64,000 nucleotides of DNA from Oidiodendron maius Zn (GCA_000827325.1 KN832873.1:127037-191036), one strand, 5' to 3'; positions 45,538-57,733 are shown, counted from the first letter of the stretch. Notes: generated from the sequence alone by a model not told the origin. Numbers and translations are program-made.

Positions 45538-46193
45538 GTATTAGACTACTGCCAGTCTTTGAGCATGCACTGCTTGGATGTTAGTTATCATATGATTACA
45601 CCACCACGAGAAGTTGTCGTGTGTAGAGGAGGGCGTATTTCTCAAAGTTCATCGGTAAGGTCCGTGGAAATATTGTACGTAATCGGCGTTCAAGAGGTGT
45701 TATGAGCAAAGATTGGCCTTAAACAATTGGAATATAAGGAGTGGAAAGTGTGGATGAAAACGAAATAACATCATGAACTGCTTCATCTTCAACATGACAT
45801 CGCAATGGACCGATTAAAGTCACATTCGTAATCCAGGCGCGTAGAAATGTGATGGAGTTGGGAGTAAGCTGAAGTGTGTCACTAGCCCTCCACCTATTCT
45901 CCGGGCCTGGACGCACAGTTATGAGCTGCTAAGCAACTGGCAAGTTTCCGGACCAAACTCCTGTTGGGAATTAGGCTTTGCGGGGACTTAGCTCCGTACG
46001 CTCTTTAAATGTTCAACAATCCGAACTCCGTTAGTAAATGTCAAGGAGCGAGAGGTCCTGCTAAAAATGCTAACACCTTCGGTATTGCTTTCCCGCAATG
46101 TATAAACGGGCAACGATCAGAGCAGCCTATACCATAAACACGCGCCAGCTCCGTCAACAGAAACTACCCCATCTATCTATCTTCACACTCAAA
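45538..46193. other. Intergenic, no gene seen
   Basis: Nothing recognised apart from a short antisense frame. Confidence 0.5.
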
Positions 46194-46582
46194 ATGTCAT
46201 ATATCAGTGACGCCATCAAGAATGACCACAGGGAACTTGAGCAATACTGCAATATTATCATCGGCGCAAAGGATAATGATAAGGCGACTCGCTGGAAGAA
46301 TCAGTTTACATAGGAGCTAGCTCGTCACTCAATTGGCGCGGGGTTAGTAGTATACCCTGCTTTTGAAAAGAAACTGGGCGATAAGGGACGGCAGATGGCG
46401 GATAAAGACCGTGATGAGCATCACACCGTAGACATCTCTCCTGAAATTTCTCTTGCTCACACTAACGTCCCACAGGTCAAAGAACAGCTCAAGAAGTCTC
46501 AAAACCTGCAAGCAGGTTCGCCAGAGTTTCTTTCGACCACGAAGGCGCTCATGGTAGACCTACGAATATGTACACCGTAACT
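46194..46582 (+). pseudogene. Hemerythrin/HHE-domain protein, nonsense mutation and lost C-terminus
   Basis: Starts MSYISDAIKNDHRELEQY and reads QFT, then TAG at 46312-46314 where relatives have Trp, then ELARHSIGAGLVVYPAFEKK and MADKDRDEHHT. A probable intron (46432-46477, gtagac...cccacag) leads to VKEQLKKSQNL. The frame ends at LMVDLRICTP, before the third helix pair with its His and Glu ligands. Iron ligands of helices A and B remain. A single tgg-to-tag change explains the stop. An intact homologue lies at 60485-61119. Inactive copy. Confidence 0.8.
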
Positions 46583-47246
46583 TGCATATGACTGTACTGA
46601 TACCGCAATATTGGCCAGGTCAACTTTCAATACAAGCTCGCATGCTTCTTGATCGACTTTTTCCCCAGCTCTGTTGTATTAAGAGCTGCTGTGATTTACA
46701 TATAGACTAGGTTCAACCGAGTTGATGAACCTGCCTGATGAAAAAGGCGGTTCTTCTCACACGTATCTGCGTCCAAAATTCCCTCGCAAAACAGCCACAC
46801 CACTAAAAGAGACGGAGCTTATTGTACTTGCGGCAACGATACCGCATACACAACAGCCGTTGCATGCTGAGCCAAGTTGCCCCCTCTCTCCACCCGAAAG
46901 ATTTGAGATAGAGCTTCTATACCTAGGACAGAGTTCTGCTTCCAAGCAGTCCTTGTCCCGTTATCTTCTCTCCAATGCATCTCCTCGCAGCACCTCCACC
47001 ACTCCTGTGCTATCCGAGAATGCACTTTTGCCAGACCCATTATTGGACCAGCATCCTGTCCCTAAACACTAAAGGGGTGGTAAGTGGTGCTAAATAGTAT
47101 TGACAGGATCCTGGGCTGTGGTCTTTTAAACCCAGTCCAGGAAGCATATTGAACATTCGGAACTGTAGATCTCAAATGAGTTGCACATTCGTTTGGTAAT
47201 TCCTCATTTGACTAAATATTAATTTATAAGTTTTTCATATTTTTAC
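46583..47246. other. Intergenic, no certain gene
   Basis: A 116-codon plus frame (46722-47072) and overlapping antisense frames are rich in Ser/Pro and have no family; probably decayed 3' DNA of the HHE relic. Confidence 0.4.
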
Positions 47247-47555
47247 CTATCTCTTCAGCGCATCATTAGGAAGTTCGCTCAGATGCTCCTTGCCTTCTCT
47301 CCCAACACCACTCAGATCCGCTCCCCGTTCTTCTCTGACACCACTTCCCTCCGTTGCCGGACCGCCCTTTAATCCTGTGGAAGATGCGGACGCTGCATTT
47401 CGAGTCGCGTCGTCACTCTCCTTTGAGCCTCTAGTGACGTTGACATTACGTTCATCAGCTGAGTTCCAATCCGATGTAGTAGGAGGACCAGCTGGGAGAG
47501 GAAGATTCGATTTGCGTTCGTCGATAATATAGGCCTTACTCTTTTGTCCTGACAT
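47247..47555 (-). CDS. Small hydrophilic stress-type protein (LEA-like), 102 residues
   Basis: A single exon opening MSGQKSKAYIIDERKSNLPLP, then GPPTTSDWNSADERNVNV, a low-complexity Ser/Gly/Glu middle and EHLSELPNDALKR at the end. It is almost free of hydrophobic clusters and has no Cys, so probably disordered. Conserved short proteins of this layout, with 'DWNSAD' and a terminal 'LPNDA', are known in Aspergillus relatives (general recollection) and are usually unannotated or stress-linked. A CRE lies 194 bp upstream. Function unknown. Confidence 0.65.
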   Translation of the reverse strand: MSGQKSKAYIIDERKSNLPLPAGPPTTSDWNSADERNVNVTRGSKESDDATRNAASASSTGLKGGPATEGSGVREERGADLSGVGREGKEHLSELPNDALKR

Positions 47556-48242
47556 ATTGAGCTGACTGCTGAAAAGTTAGATGCGTGACAATGATCAACA
47601 TTATGAAATTGTTCCTTACATTCTAGTAGAGTCCGTCTTTTTAGAGTAATGTCTCGAGTGTCCTCTGATCTTTGAGTTGATGAAAACAAGATGGTATGTG
47701 GGCAGTGGAGAGCTCGAAAGCTTGTACCCCTAGTTATCCATGTCCTTATGACGTCACATCTCGGACGTTTTCATGGTTAATCGCCACTTGTAGGGAGTAA
47801 AATGGGCCGGTGGATGCTCTCAGAGGCGAACAAACAGATGTTTATCCGCTGGGTTTCACAAGAAGCTTGAATGCCAAGGTCAACATTGCTGTATTGTGTC
47901 TTACGGATGCTGATTGCGTACAGAGCAAATTGCAGTGGACCTAAACGATGTAAAAGCAATTTAAGAATGATCTAGATGGGAATTAGGCCATCGAATGCAT
48001 AATACTCGGTACTTACAGCTAGGGAATATTCGCAGGAAAGTGTTTTTTAATAGATTCCACTTTGTTCAATTATATGACTAGACCTTTGTCATTTACCTTC
48101 TTATTACTATATGGTAAGATTACAATGTAAACAGCCAAGGTCAATATCTCGCTGGAGCTATTGGCCATTTAAATCGAGATTTAATGGAAGGCCGTGCTAT
48201 ATAGTTATTCACATATCAATATATTTTATTCAAACTTCTTGG
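47556..48242. other. Intergenic: promoter of the 102-residue gene and 3' flank of the dehydrogenase
   Basis: Contains the CRE at 47749. No gene seen. Confidence 0.5.
47749..47756. promoter_or_regulatory. CRE palindrome TGACGTCA upstream of the 102-residue gene
   Basis: Exact site, 194 bp before the minus-strand ATG at 47555. Confidence 0.6.
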
Positions 48243-49710
48243 CTAAATAACAGCAGAAGGTTTAATATCGTGAGACCTGAAGCTGCTGAGAGGAGGAGTC
48301 CCCTTTGCAGGTGGCTCAGAAAACCTGGTCTGGACGAATGTCTTCATGATTCCCAATTCCTTCTTATCGAACGCCTCATACAACTCTCTGAGTTCATCAA
48401 TTTCAAAACGATGAGATAATATTATTGTTGGGTCAAACTCGCCCAACTCAATCTTCCTCAAAAGGTCCTTCCAATACTTTTGAACTGGCGCCTGGCCTGC
48501 ACCACGAAGAGTAATTCCTTTCTCCATGAGTGCACCAATCAAAAACTGGTTTGTTAGAGCAGCGTAGTCGGCAACAAGGCTAATGGTGCCAAATTTTCGG
48601 ACCGCTCGCAAAGCTTCATTGATAACCTCGCAGCTGTCTGTCTCAAGGCTAACAGCTCGTTGAAGTTTATGTAGAAGACCTTTGGTATAGCGAAATGCAG
48701 CCGCATCAATACCGCAATCAAGCCCATCTGGTTCCAGCTTGTAGATAGCTGAGACCACGTCCGTATCTTCGTCAAAATTGATGATGTCGCAACCAATACG
48801 GTCACGAGCCAAAGAGAGACGTTCTTTGACGTTGTCGATGACGATGACGCGGCGAGCTTTTGCAAGTTTTGACCATTTTGCGGACAACAATCCTATCGGG
48901 CCTGCACCCCAGATAGCGACACTCTTCCCTTCACCAACCTCTGCACATTGCACTGCATGATAGGAGGTAGGGACAATATCAGAAAGGTACAACGCCTTCT
49001 CATTCGGAATGCCATCCGGAATCTTGAGAAGATTTACGTCACCAAATGGGCAGCGTACGTATTCAGCCTGGCCGCCTGCAAATCCACCAGCAAAATGAGA
49101 ATAACCGAAAAGTCCGGCGAATGGCTTGCCATAGAGCTTCTCTTGCAAGGCCGAGGAATTTGTCACATCGCACATAGAAGAGAGGCTCATTTTACAAAAC
49201 TTGCATTTTCCACACCTGCCACATATCCAGTTAGATGTCATGGAGAGCATTGGGAGCGGAGCAGCTCACGCAATCTGGAAGGAAGCAACAACACGGTCGC
49301 CAACCTTAACATTCTTTACTTCGGCTCCAACCTCGTCAACCACACCTGTCCATTCATGGCCTAAAATTTCCCCTCGCTGCAGTTGCATGATCTCTTTATG
49401 ATATAAATGCAGGTCACTGCCGCAGACTGTGGAGCCAGTGACTTTACAAATAACATCTGTTGGTTCCGTTATGGCAGGAACAGGAGCATTGACCACACGA
49501 ACATCTGGACGAGGTAAGAATCTAACCGGAAACAAGAACTAATGGTAATTACTCACCTTTATTTCCCAGCCACTGGAGACTGAGCATCTCTTGGTTAGGG
49601 CGTGTATTGGGTTCATTTGTTGTCGCCGTTGGCCGGTCTCCCATATGACGTTGTACCATATTAGCAACAGTTGTGGTGATACCAATGGGTAAAGAGCCTG
49701 GTAAATCCAT
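48243..49710 (-). CDS. Zinc-dependent medium-chain alcohol dehydrogenase
   Basis: NAD(P)-linked oxidation of an alcohol or polyol. Exons 49710-49557, 49504-49270 and 49215-48243 give 453 residues. The N-terminal 45 residues are a fungal-specific extension, then MLSLQWLGNKDVRVVNAP. Catalytic zinc: Cys and His in STVCGSDLHLYH and GHEWTGVV. Structural zinc: four Cys in ACGKCKFCKMSLSSMC. Then FGYSHFAGGFAGGQAEYVRCP, a family marker, and the Rossmann loop WGAGPIGL with the Asp IVIDN (NAD preference likely). The C-terminal half contains ALMEKGITLRGAGQAPVQKYW. Closest in appearance to the formaldehyde- or S-hydroxymethylglutathione-like dehydrogenase branch annotated simply as 'alcohol dehydrogenase' in fungi. 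CRE 153 bp upstream. Confidence 0.9.
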
Positions 49711-52700
49711 TCCGGAAAGATTATATGTTTTTATAAATAAAAGGGCTTCGATTTACTCAGAATATGTTAATCAAAAAGAATTACATGCTGTAGAAGAACG
49801 ATGGTAAGATAATTTGTTTGTTTTATTTACGTCACGCACATAGTGAACACGCCACTTTGTTTTGACGTCACAGTATAGGTCACTGGATCCACGCACAAGT
49901 TGTAGGAGTGAGGCGAAGATTACGCGAAAGGGTAATTAGCACAATGAAATTGAACAGTTTCTCTTGAGCACCCGAGGTTTCTCATTTAGTACTGAACATT
50001 CCATGTCCGGGTTCATTCATAGTTGAATTTTGAACCACTTGCTTTCTTTGTTATGAAAAGCTTAACTGGATTAGGGCTAGCGACTTGGATATAAATATGG
50101 CCAGAAGATTGCCGGATGATGAAATGGGATATTCGCAGATTATTATGATAGGAGTCTATTCTTTGAGATAGCAGCAAGAAGGTCGAAAGAGCGACGGCCA
50201 GAGACATTAAACTAGCAAAAGATGAAATACATGTCTAGTATGCATTCCGAGGAACATACCCGCATGCGAAGCAACAGTATACAGAGCTATATCGCCTTGC
50301 TGAAATCATCTCATTCCTCTGTAAGTACAACATATTAGCTTAGATTTAGCTAAGTCACTGATGCCCTTTTCGAAATTATTGTCAAGCGCATAACAGATCT
50401 TCTTAATCAACTAATTCTACTGTTTAGCTAATGTGTCTGTATATATGTGCATAGCCTCTCGCGAATATAGATTAGATCTTAAGCGTTTATTATAGGCTTA
50501 ATTTCAGATTTGCTCAATTCCCCAACATGAAATGACATTGTAGACTACAATCCACTGTTTTCAACTCCAGTAGGGCGCGTCATTATCACCTTTATAATCG
50601 CTGACCGTGGCCTGTGAAATCAATTCTAGCTTACTCATTTTCTTGCGCTAGAAAGCCATACATGCTATTCGTCATAATGGTGCAGTTTCTTTCGAGGCTT
50701 AGAGAGCTCTTATGTTGAGAGTAATTTCGTTAATAAACTCTTCAGTCATAACATTTGAGAATGCAATAAAATTGCCTGATCTATGGAACGAGACTGAGCA
50801 AGAATGATTAATTATAATGGACCCTGTGGCTGCAATGAGATTAAATATGAGATAACTCTCTTCCTTCCCCAGAGAACGCACGAACGTCGCTTTGCCACTG
50901 CCGAAATTGCAAGGCGAGGAGAAATTTATAAGTAAACCGTAAAGGAACAAACATACAGCCAATTAATCCTGCCTAGCGTCTACATTGGTTACTGACTTTT
51001 AAATTTTTGAAATTTTCTGGCTCTGAGTTTGGTCTTACTATAAAAATGTTGTAATCGGCTTTTACGCTTTTGGAAGGCAAGCTAAAAACATAGTGAGTTT
51101 TGTGCGAAATGCGGAAGCGGAACTTTAGAATATGGGGTACGCCCCGGTCGTAACCCTATCACTTCGCCACTAGCATGAGCTCTACTATTACTTTACTAAT
51201 AGGCAAATGCTGGTGACTATATTTACATCATGCATGGAACACTCGATAATCCAGCGGCACTACCCCCCCCCCCCCAACAAGGTGAATTCCGATGGAGCGA
51301 GAGAGAAAGCTGGACGCCACAGGTACCGGGTACTGTACATGGAAATTCCTAGTCGTCCTATCTATTCTGTAGATGCATTGCGTTGGTTTAATTTCCGGTA
51401 TACTCTGGCCGAAGGATCTAAACTGACCAATATGTCGTTTATACAGGAATATTCAAAAAGCAGAAAGTGAAAGAATGAAGCATGGGGTAGCCGGGTATTA
51501 ATTGAAATAATTAATTAGGATTGAACAAGCTGTTTTTCTGAACGAGTATAAAGACCAGGCCGTTATTGCTGGAATTAGTATATCGTGTCCTCGGCATCGT
51601 TTCATGAATATTAGAGATTTCAAATATTGGCCAGGCGGTCGGCTTCGCCCTGAGACTTCTCCAATTTATCTCGGTATTCGAAGAAGTACGCTAACAAAGT
51701 GCGTGGCTTTCGCTAGGAGATGTAGCATGACGGAAAACAGCACTCTTCAAGGTTTATTTAGCTAGCACTCAATCATCAGATTGGCTGCATGTAGAGAAGG
51801 CACCTCTAGTCGATGAGTGATTAAATAGGCGCTTTTTGTTCAAATCGCGCACGAACCATTTCGCACGTTAGCTAGCTAGTATTTTTCAACTTCGATGACC
51901 ATAGTTCTGATTGTAATTTTGGCCATAATTCAGGATGAAGGCAGAGGCTTAGCAAGAAGGCAAAACTGCCAGCCAGTAGTATCAATATGCCATCATATAA
52001 GCGAAAGGATTCAATTATGGACCTTGCAAAATGAAACGGCTTGAGAGCGTTGATAATAAATTGGGTACTATTACTTAAGCATTAAAGATCGATCTGGTGG
52101 ATGGCTGGATCCTCTCGATTTCTTCTTGCTTTATGAGCTTGTTCAGATTCAGTCTCCGGGAATCGGGAATAACCACTGATATCGGGTGAAGCTACGCGGC
52201 CGGAGCCACTACTGCACGCGACTGTACGTCAGCACTCGAAACCGGAGTCTGGGCCGATCCGAAGTTCAGGGGCCACCACGGAGGTAGCTCCGCAGCCATA
52301 CAGCGATCACTTCCTCGAAAGCATGGATTGGATAGCGTGAGATTTGTTCCACCGTTCCAGCCGCGAAAAATTACGCAGAGTTGGCCTGCAGAATGTAAAT
52401 TCAAATACCGAGGAAGCGCCGAGACCATGTCGTTCATATTAATCTGGCCCATTTTCAGGCTTGGCGTCCTCATCTGTTCCCTCCGCCGGCACAATATTCT
52501 CGCATTTTACAATGGCGACAATGGTGTTGATTTCCCTTCTTCAAGAATTCGCTGGATATATAAAGAGTTTATGGCATACAGATGTAAAATCACTGCTGTC
52601 ACCCCCATCTCTCCATAACGCTTATGGATTCAATAGCCTCCTCTCGTCGATAGCTTTGCGTATTGTTAGTCTCTCACTAGCTCTCCAATGATTGCTCATA

Positions 52701-53119
52701 CAATATGTTAACGATTGTCTCTACACAATAGTTCAAAGCAATTCATCAATGGCCGAGGTATGTTTATTCATCCTCTGCATTCTGCAGTTAATAGACGATG
52801 TTCTAGTCCATCTCAACCTTTGGTCGGCCTTCCTTTGATAGCAGTTGATGCAAATAAATGCAGAAAGATAATCATTCAACACCCTTTAACTCGGCAGAAC
52901 TTAGATAAATATTGAGCATTGGCATCACTACTGTCGCCAAAGTAGAATATATTGTTGATACGCTTAGGCGAAAATTCCAAATATGAAAAGGAACCACGAT
53001 GGCCTTCGTCCAGTGTTATTTACTCAGTTTATATCAAATGAACTGGCAATCAAATACCATTTTTATCTGAACGTAACTGACACTAATCTAATTTCATGCC
53101 CTTCAGCCCTCATTGACAG
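49711..53119. other. Long gene-poor stretch (3.4 kb)
   Basis: AT-rich. The left edge is the dehydrogenase promoter with a CRE (49863) and a TTACGTCA half site (about 49826). A 13-base C run is at 51263-51275. A minus frame at 50699-50962 has a GSGKATF word but no further GTPase motif. No gene found. Confidence 0.45.
49863..49870. promoter_or_regulatory. CRE palindrome TGACGTCA upstream of the zinc dehydrogenase
   Basis: Exact site 153 bp before the minus-strand ATG at 49710. A second half-site, ttacgtca, sits about 36 bp nearer the gene. Confidence 0.65.
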
Positions 53120-53582
53120 CTCCAACTGGCTTGTGTTTCTGCGATGCCCCACCGATGGCCAGGATGGCCAAGGCTGAACTTCACGCCTGGCGTTAAGCCT
53201 CCACGTGGCTATGGAGATTCGAGCCTGCATCACGATAGCTTATGAGGTTATCCTGGTCTATCTTGCCATCTATAGCAGCAAGGAGGTTTGGGGTGGTATC
53301 TCGATGGCCGGTTTCATCAAACTAGGCGTCAACAAATGTTTCGGGGTTGACCCTTATGAATGGGGAGAATACAGATCTCAAGGCTATATTGAACGGACCA
53401 CCATCCTGCCCTGAAGCACCCGTTGCAGTAAATGCAACAATCTCATCACTGAATATCCCAATCTGAAGTAGTTCCATCTTTCGTTCAGTCGAGAGCTTTG
53501 TAGTTTTGGGATCGAATTGGGTGTTTTCCAATTGCTTGAGGTCCACAGCGAACCGTGGGCCTCCATCGTGCGATATAGTTTA
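53120..53582 (-). pseudogene. Relic of a transketolase-like protein
   Basis: On the minus strand the frames give DEIVAFTATGASGQDGGPFN, RVNPETFVDA, stop, FDETGHR, LLAAIDGKIDQDNLISYRDA, stop, and in another frame LTPGVKFSLGHPGHRW. This is the order of the thiamine-binding N-terminal half of fungal transketolase-like proteins (VFYTATGA...GGHTGG..., FDEAGHR, LLAALDGKIP, LTPGVKFSSGRLGHMW). The GGHTGG loop is damaged, at least two stops and one frame change are present, and no C-terminal domain follows. An old pseudogene fragment. Confidence 0.6.
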
Positions 53583-54329
53583 TATATAACGAGACGGTCG
53601 ACGCTATTGCCGCCTTCAGCGTGCAGGTTGTGGGTCGGTCGTGGATGATCCGAAGTTGAGATGCTGAAGGATTATTCTCAATGAAGCTAATAAGTATTTG
53701 AAATGGAATGAAAGAAACGCTTTGAAACATTTTATGAGCTTACTCAAGAGGAGCAGTGCTGTAGCAGGATGGCCTTTTTGCTTATTTTACTATACTACTT
53801 GTCACAGACTCAGACTTTATATGATGGAAATCACGCTGTTTCGACATTTTATGCTTGATATTCAAGCGGGAGACCTTATTTAGCAGTAGGAAGAGACTAA
53901 CCGAAGCAATAATTCCAATCTACCATCAAAACAAACGCAACGGTCAGGCATTCGGCACGTTGTGCCATGGTTATGCAAAATTTCAGGCGAAAGCCACCGA
54001 CCAAAGCCAAGACTAGTGTCAAGTGGCTATTTTTTTGTGACCGAAATCTCAGGCCAGGAAAAAAGCACCTCCTGCTATAATTGATTGTTACAATATCGGA
54101 GCATAACTCCGTCATTTTATTCAGCAGTGTCCCAAGTATGTCATAATGAACGTAGGGTCGGAGGTACTGACGTAACTCAATCCAATTGGCTGGTATAACC
54201 CCAGAGCATTACATATGTGTGCCATGCTATTTTACAATTTATAACCATGGGCCTTCTTTTATGTGAAGCCGGGGATTCGGTACGAAGCAAAAACTCGGAA
54301 GCACATAAACTCTTTTCACGATTCTCAAA
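53583..54329. other. Intergenic, promoter of the short-chain dehydrogenase
   Basis: No gene seen. A CRE-like TGACGTAA is at 54168. Confidence 0.5.
54168..54175. promoter_or_regulatory. CRE variant TGACGTAA upstream of the dehydrogenase
   Basis: One base from the palindrome; ends 154 bp before the ATG at 54330. bZIP factors of the ATF/CREB type accept this variant. Confidence 0.5.
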
Positions 54330-55368
54330 ATGGAGACAATAAAGAACAAAGTGCAGAGTGTCGCAGGACACGGCGCAGAGTCGGAATCTCAATTTACTCA
54401 AGGTAAGTCAACATGCCATTTCACGAATCTGTGCCGAGTCGGAATATCTAGATCATCAGCCTCAAGTTCAACAACAAGAACATCCTGGGTTAGAGAAACA
54501 CATGGACCCAAAACCCACTAAAGCCCATCTTCCGACTGAGGATGCCGGGTACGCGATCTATAAACCAGCTGGGAAACTTGCAGGCAAGAAGGCGCTTATA
54601 ACTGGAGGTGACTCTGGCATAGGAGGTGCTGTTGCAATACTGTTTGCAATGGAAGGGGCTCATGTTGCTATCTCATACCTTCCCGAAGAGGAAGAAGACG
54701 CACAACATACGAAAGCACAAGTGGAGGAAATTGGAGGAAGTATCTGGCTTTTCCCAACAGATTTATCCCACCGAAATAATTGTAAGGCCCTCATAGCTAG
54801 GGCTGCGGCAGCCCTTGGTGGGCTCAATGTGCTGGTAAACAATGCCGCTTATCAGATGTCAACGAACAGCATTGCAGACCTTGAAGAGTGAGTCCTCTTG
54901 AAAGGAAGAAACTGCGGCTTACTGTGTTTTGTTAGGGACCAATGGATACACACATTTAATACTAATATTCACGCATATTTTTTGTTGGCCAAATACGCAT
55001 TGCCGCATATGCAATCCGGCGATTCGATCATTAATACTACATCGGTAACTGCATACGCCGGTTCTGGCCCAGATCTGGACTACATCTCTACCAAAGGTGC
55101 AATTGCAGCGTTTACTCGAGCTCTCTCTACCGAAGTAGTTAAAAGGGGCATTCGGGTAAATGGAGTTGCACCAGGACCTGTCTGGACACCTCTAGTCGTT
55201 AGTACGATGAAGAAAGAAGAACTGAGCCAGCTTTCGTCGACACCCATGGGTCGCCTTGGACAACCAAGCGAAATTGCTACCTGTTACGTATTCCTTGCTT
55301 CCCAGGATAGCAGTTTTATGAGCGGACAGGTCCTCCACCCCAACGGGGGAACCATTGTCAATGGATAG
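54330..55368 (+). CDS. Short-chain dehydrogenase/reductase, general-stress type
   Basis: Exons 54330-54402, 54452-54887 and 54936-55368 give 313 residues. After a Gln/Pro-rich N-terminus (QVQQQEHPGLEKHM, MDPKP) comes the cofactor loop ALITGGDSGIGGAVA, then an Arg-free acidic loop (SYLPEEEEDA), VNNAAYQM, the catalytic Ser in INTTSVTAYAGS, and the catalytic pair in DYISTKGA, where Tyr and Lys are both present. PGPVWTPL and GQPSEIATCYVFLAS complete the fold. The 40-60 residue N-terminal extension with 'PP.....QPGLE..M.P.P' is typical of the YhdF/YghA-like group, in bacteria linked to general stress. Substrate unknown. Confidence 0.9.
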
Positions 55369-55999
55369 AGAGCACCGGGCTTTGCCTGTCATAGTCCATA
55401 GGATTCAGCTTATATCGGATTCAGTATCCTTTTATACAATTGGACATTGAAGAATACTTTCTCAATCTTATTACAAACGCCAACATAGTTCACGAATGAT
55501 TAAACTATATTAAAATATCCTCCAGTTGGCACTTGCGCTTACTTCTAAATACAACAAATAACACAGAGGCGGGCGACATAAGCAGGACTACGAGCGAATA
55601 GAACTGAAATGTGGACTTTGTACTAGGACTGATTTTTATTGCTTGCTGTCCGTTTCAATTGGGCGGCACATAGCATAGTTCACAGACTACCCCTCCAGCC
55701 GAATTAGACACAGCACGCCACCAGGTTCCTATGTTTCTACCTAGCTTAGCTACGTCAAAGGCCCACCGTCGGTACTTGAAGAGCCTATTGGGTTAACCTC
55801 TTCCGTTGTGGCCAGTATTTAGTTGTCAAACAGCTCCTCCGCTTTCGCTACTTCCACTGTCGCAGGGATTGCATAGTGGGCATAGTTTACGTCAATTGAC
55901 GTCACATGAGATCACATACGCATATTGTCGTATTTATCTACGAGGTAGATACAATTGTGACCGCGATAATTTATCATACTTTTCTGTTTCGTTTTAACT
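55369..55999. other. Intergenic, promoter of the 176-residue protein
   Basis: No gene seen. Two CRE-type sites lie at 55887-55904. Confidence 0.5.
55887..55904. promoter_or_regulatory. Double CRE: TTACGTCA then TGACGTCA
   Basis: A half-variant at 55887-55894 and the exact palindrome at 55897-55904, two bases apart, ending 95 bp before the ATG at 56000. Confidence 0.65.
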
Positions 56000-56590
56000 A
56001 TGTCGATACCAGAAAGCCACCAAAAACTAGCAAATCAGGGCGAATTCCATGCTCGCGTGCCCCCGAGCCAGCCATTAACTACAAAAGGTGTACGTTCTTC
56101 ATAGTAATTATGTTGATCTACTTCAGCGCAGTATCTGATTATCGAATAGCATGCTCCGGGTGTCAAGTTGGGTAACGATGCAGTCCCGGAATTCTCAGCC
56201 CAAATCCTGCCAGCAGGCAGCGCACCTTCTGACCGCACCTTTCAACCACCTGCAGTTGTAGCTCAAACCGAAAATCCTGATCTAGAGGAAGAGCTACGAA
56301 CCTCGGCAGAAGAATCTCTCCCGGGTATCACATCGAAGGATGCGAACAAAGGAATTGGACAGCCCATATCTGGCCAGACAGACAGCGAGACAAGAGGAAG
56401 AGGCGCAAGTGATAGAAGTGGTTTAGAAGGTGTCGGGGCAAATCCTAACGACCCGGTTAGAGAGCGGGCGCTTGATATTGATGTTCAGAAAGGCACAAGA
56501 GGCAAGAGTGGAGTAAATCGCGAAAATATCTTGGGCGCTGAAGAGAGGCTGCCAGAGAGTGCGGAGACGGTGGCTGCTGAGAGGGCTTAA
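56000..56590 (+). CDS. Hydrophilic disordered stress-type protein (LEA-like), 176 residues
   Basis: Exon 1 56000-56089 ends at the gtacgt donor after a Gly codon; exon 2 56150-56590 continues HAPGVKLGNDAVPEF. The N-terminus MSIPESHQKLANQGEFHARVPP and the segment PEFSAQILPAGSAP are ordered-looking; from residue 70 on the protein is Gly/Glu/Asp/Arg-rich with no hydrophobic core (TSKDANKGIGQPISG, SDRSGLEGVGANPNDP). Fungal genomes have a conserved family with this N-terminus and tail, usually uncharacterised. A role in desiccation or spore tolerance is inference from composition and neighbours. Strong double CRE upstream. Confidence 0.65.
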
Positions 56591-57448
56591 TTCGTCGTCT
56601 TTCCGCGATTCGCTAGATGTTAAATCAAGAGATACTTCAAATATGCATGGAGACTGATATTTTAGGATACAGCTTTCTTAAACTTGATTGTGAAATGTGA
56701 CACAATTCGTCTAGTTCCGAATGGAGAATTTGCTCTATATCCTTTGCTAGCTAGAGCGGCAGATACATAGTACAGTTTTGAATCCATGTCTGCCGGGAGA
56801 ATTACTTCCAGGAACTAAAAGCACTCAGTTATGAGACAGGAGATATATTATTTGATTCGTCAAACATGTCTGATTGACATAGCTATGACAGGCATTTTTA
56901 ATTTCTTGCACTCCTCGATTCACGTTCCCGGTAAACATTGTTACCTCATTTTCATACATTTGATCTTCATCAATGCAAAATCGCAGATGACTTTGATATC
57001 CATCTGTAAAGCACGCAGAAGTGCTCATTAGTGAGAATAATAGTACAGCAACAAATGTTTGGAAACCATCAAGTATCAGGCTATAGGCTAACCTTATATA
57101 CGAGGCAACCAGCAATCATTTGCCATGCTTTACGTCATCTAGTGCTCGGAGAGAACTTCCCGGCCTACGTAGAATCCTGTAGGCCGTTTAAGAGGTACAA
57201 AGAAGGTAGTTGTGACGTATAGGTAGCTGGAATAATGATATTTTTTTGCCAATAGAGGCAAGGATCTGTGTAAAGATACATTTGGATACAAAATACATGC
57301 CATATATATAACATGCATCCCCCTTTGCCGGTTCTCTTCTGCTCTAACATTTCACCACACTCAAATATCCATCTCTTAAAACGTCCTATCAGAATAATTT
57401 CTCTCGAATAACGCCTTGCTACAGTCCACAAAACTATATAACTTCAAA
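56591..57448. other. Intergenic, promoter of the small hydrophobic protein
   Basis: CRE variants TTACGTCA at 57130 and TGACGTAT at 57213. No gene seen. Confidence 0.5.
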
Positions 57449-57733
57449 ATGGGAGCAGTCGTTTCATGCGTGAGTCGCAATCCTACCCTGTCTCAACCCA
57501 ACTGTTCTCTCTGTCTTTGACCATCACTCTAATTCCAAGTGATATAGATCGAGGCCATCTTCAGGGGCATTGGCGCTTGCCTGATGGCCATTGTTAATGG
57601 CGTCGCTTCGGTCCTCCAAGCCATAATCAGTGCCATTGCCGGTCTCTTCGACATTATCATTTCATGCCTAACTTGCGGCGGGGGCGGGGGAAGGAGGCAT
57701 AGACGTGGGACAACAACAAGGAGCGGAATATAG
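57449..57733 (+). CDS. Small conserved hydrophobic protein (MGAVVSC family)
   Basis: Exon 1 is only seven codons (57449-57469), exon 2 57548-57733; 68 residues in total. MGAVVSC, then a long hydrophobic stretch (AIFRGIGACLMAIVNGVASV and LQAIISAIAGLFDIIISCL), then CGGGGGRRHRR and a basic end. Fungal genomes commonly carry such tiny proteins with this start, an amphipathic or membrane helix and a Gly/Arg tail; I recall them as conserved but uncharacterised. Gly2 after Met could be myristoylated and Cys7 palmitoylated (inference). The first intron after seven codons makes it easy to miss in annotation. Confidence 0.75.

Noticed and set aside
50699-50962. P-loop NTPase fragment (GSGKATF)
   Set aside because: Only the Walker A-like word is present; no Walker B, G4 or further similarity. 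Chance is likely.
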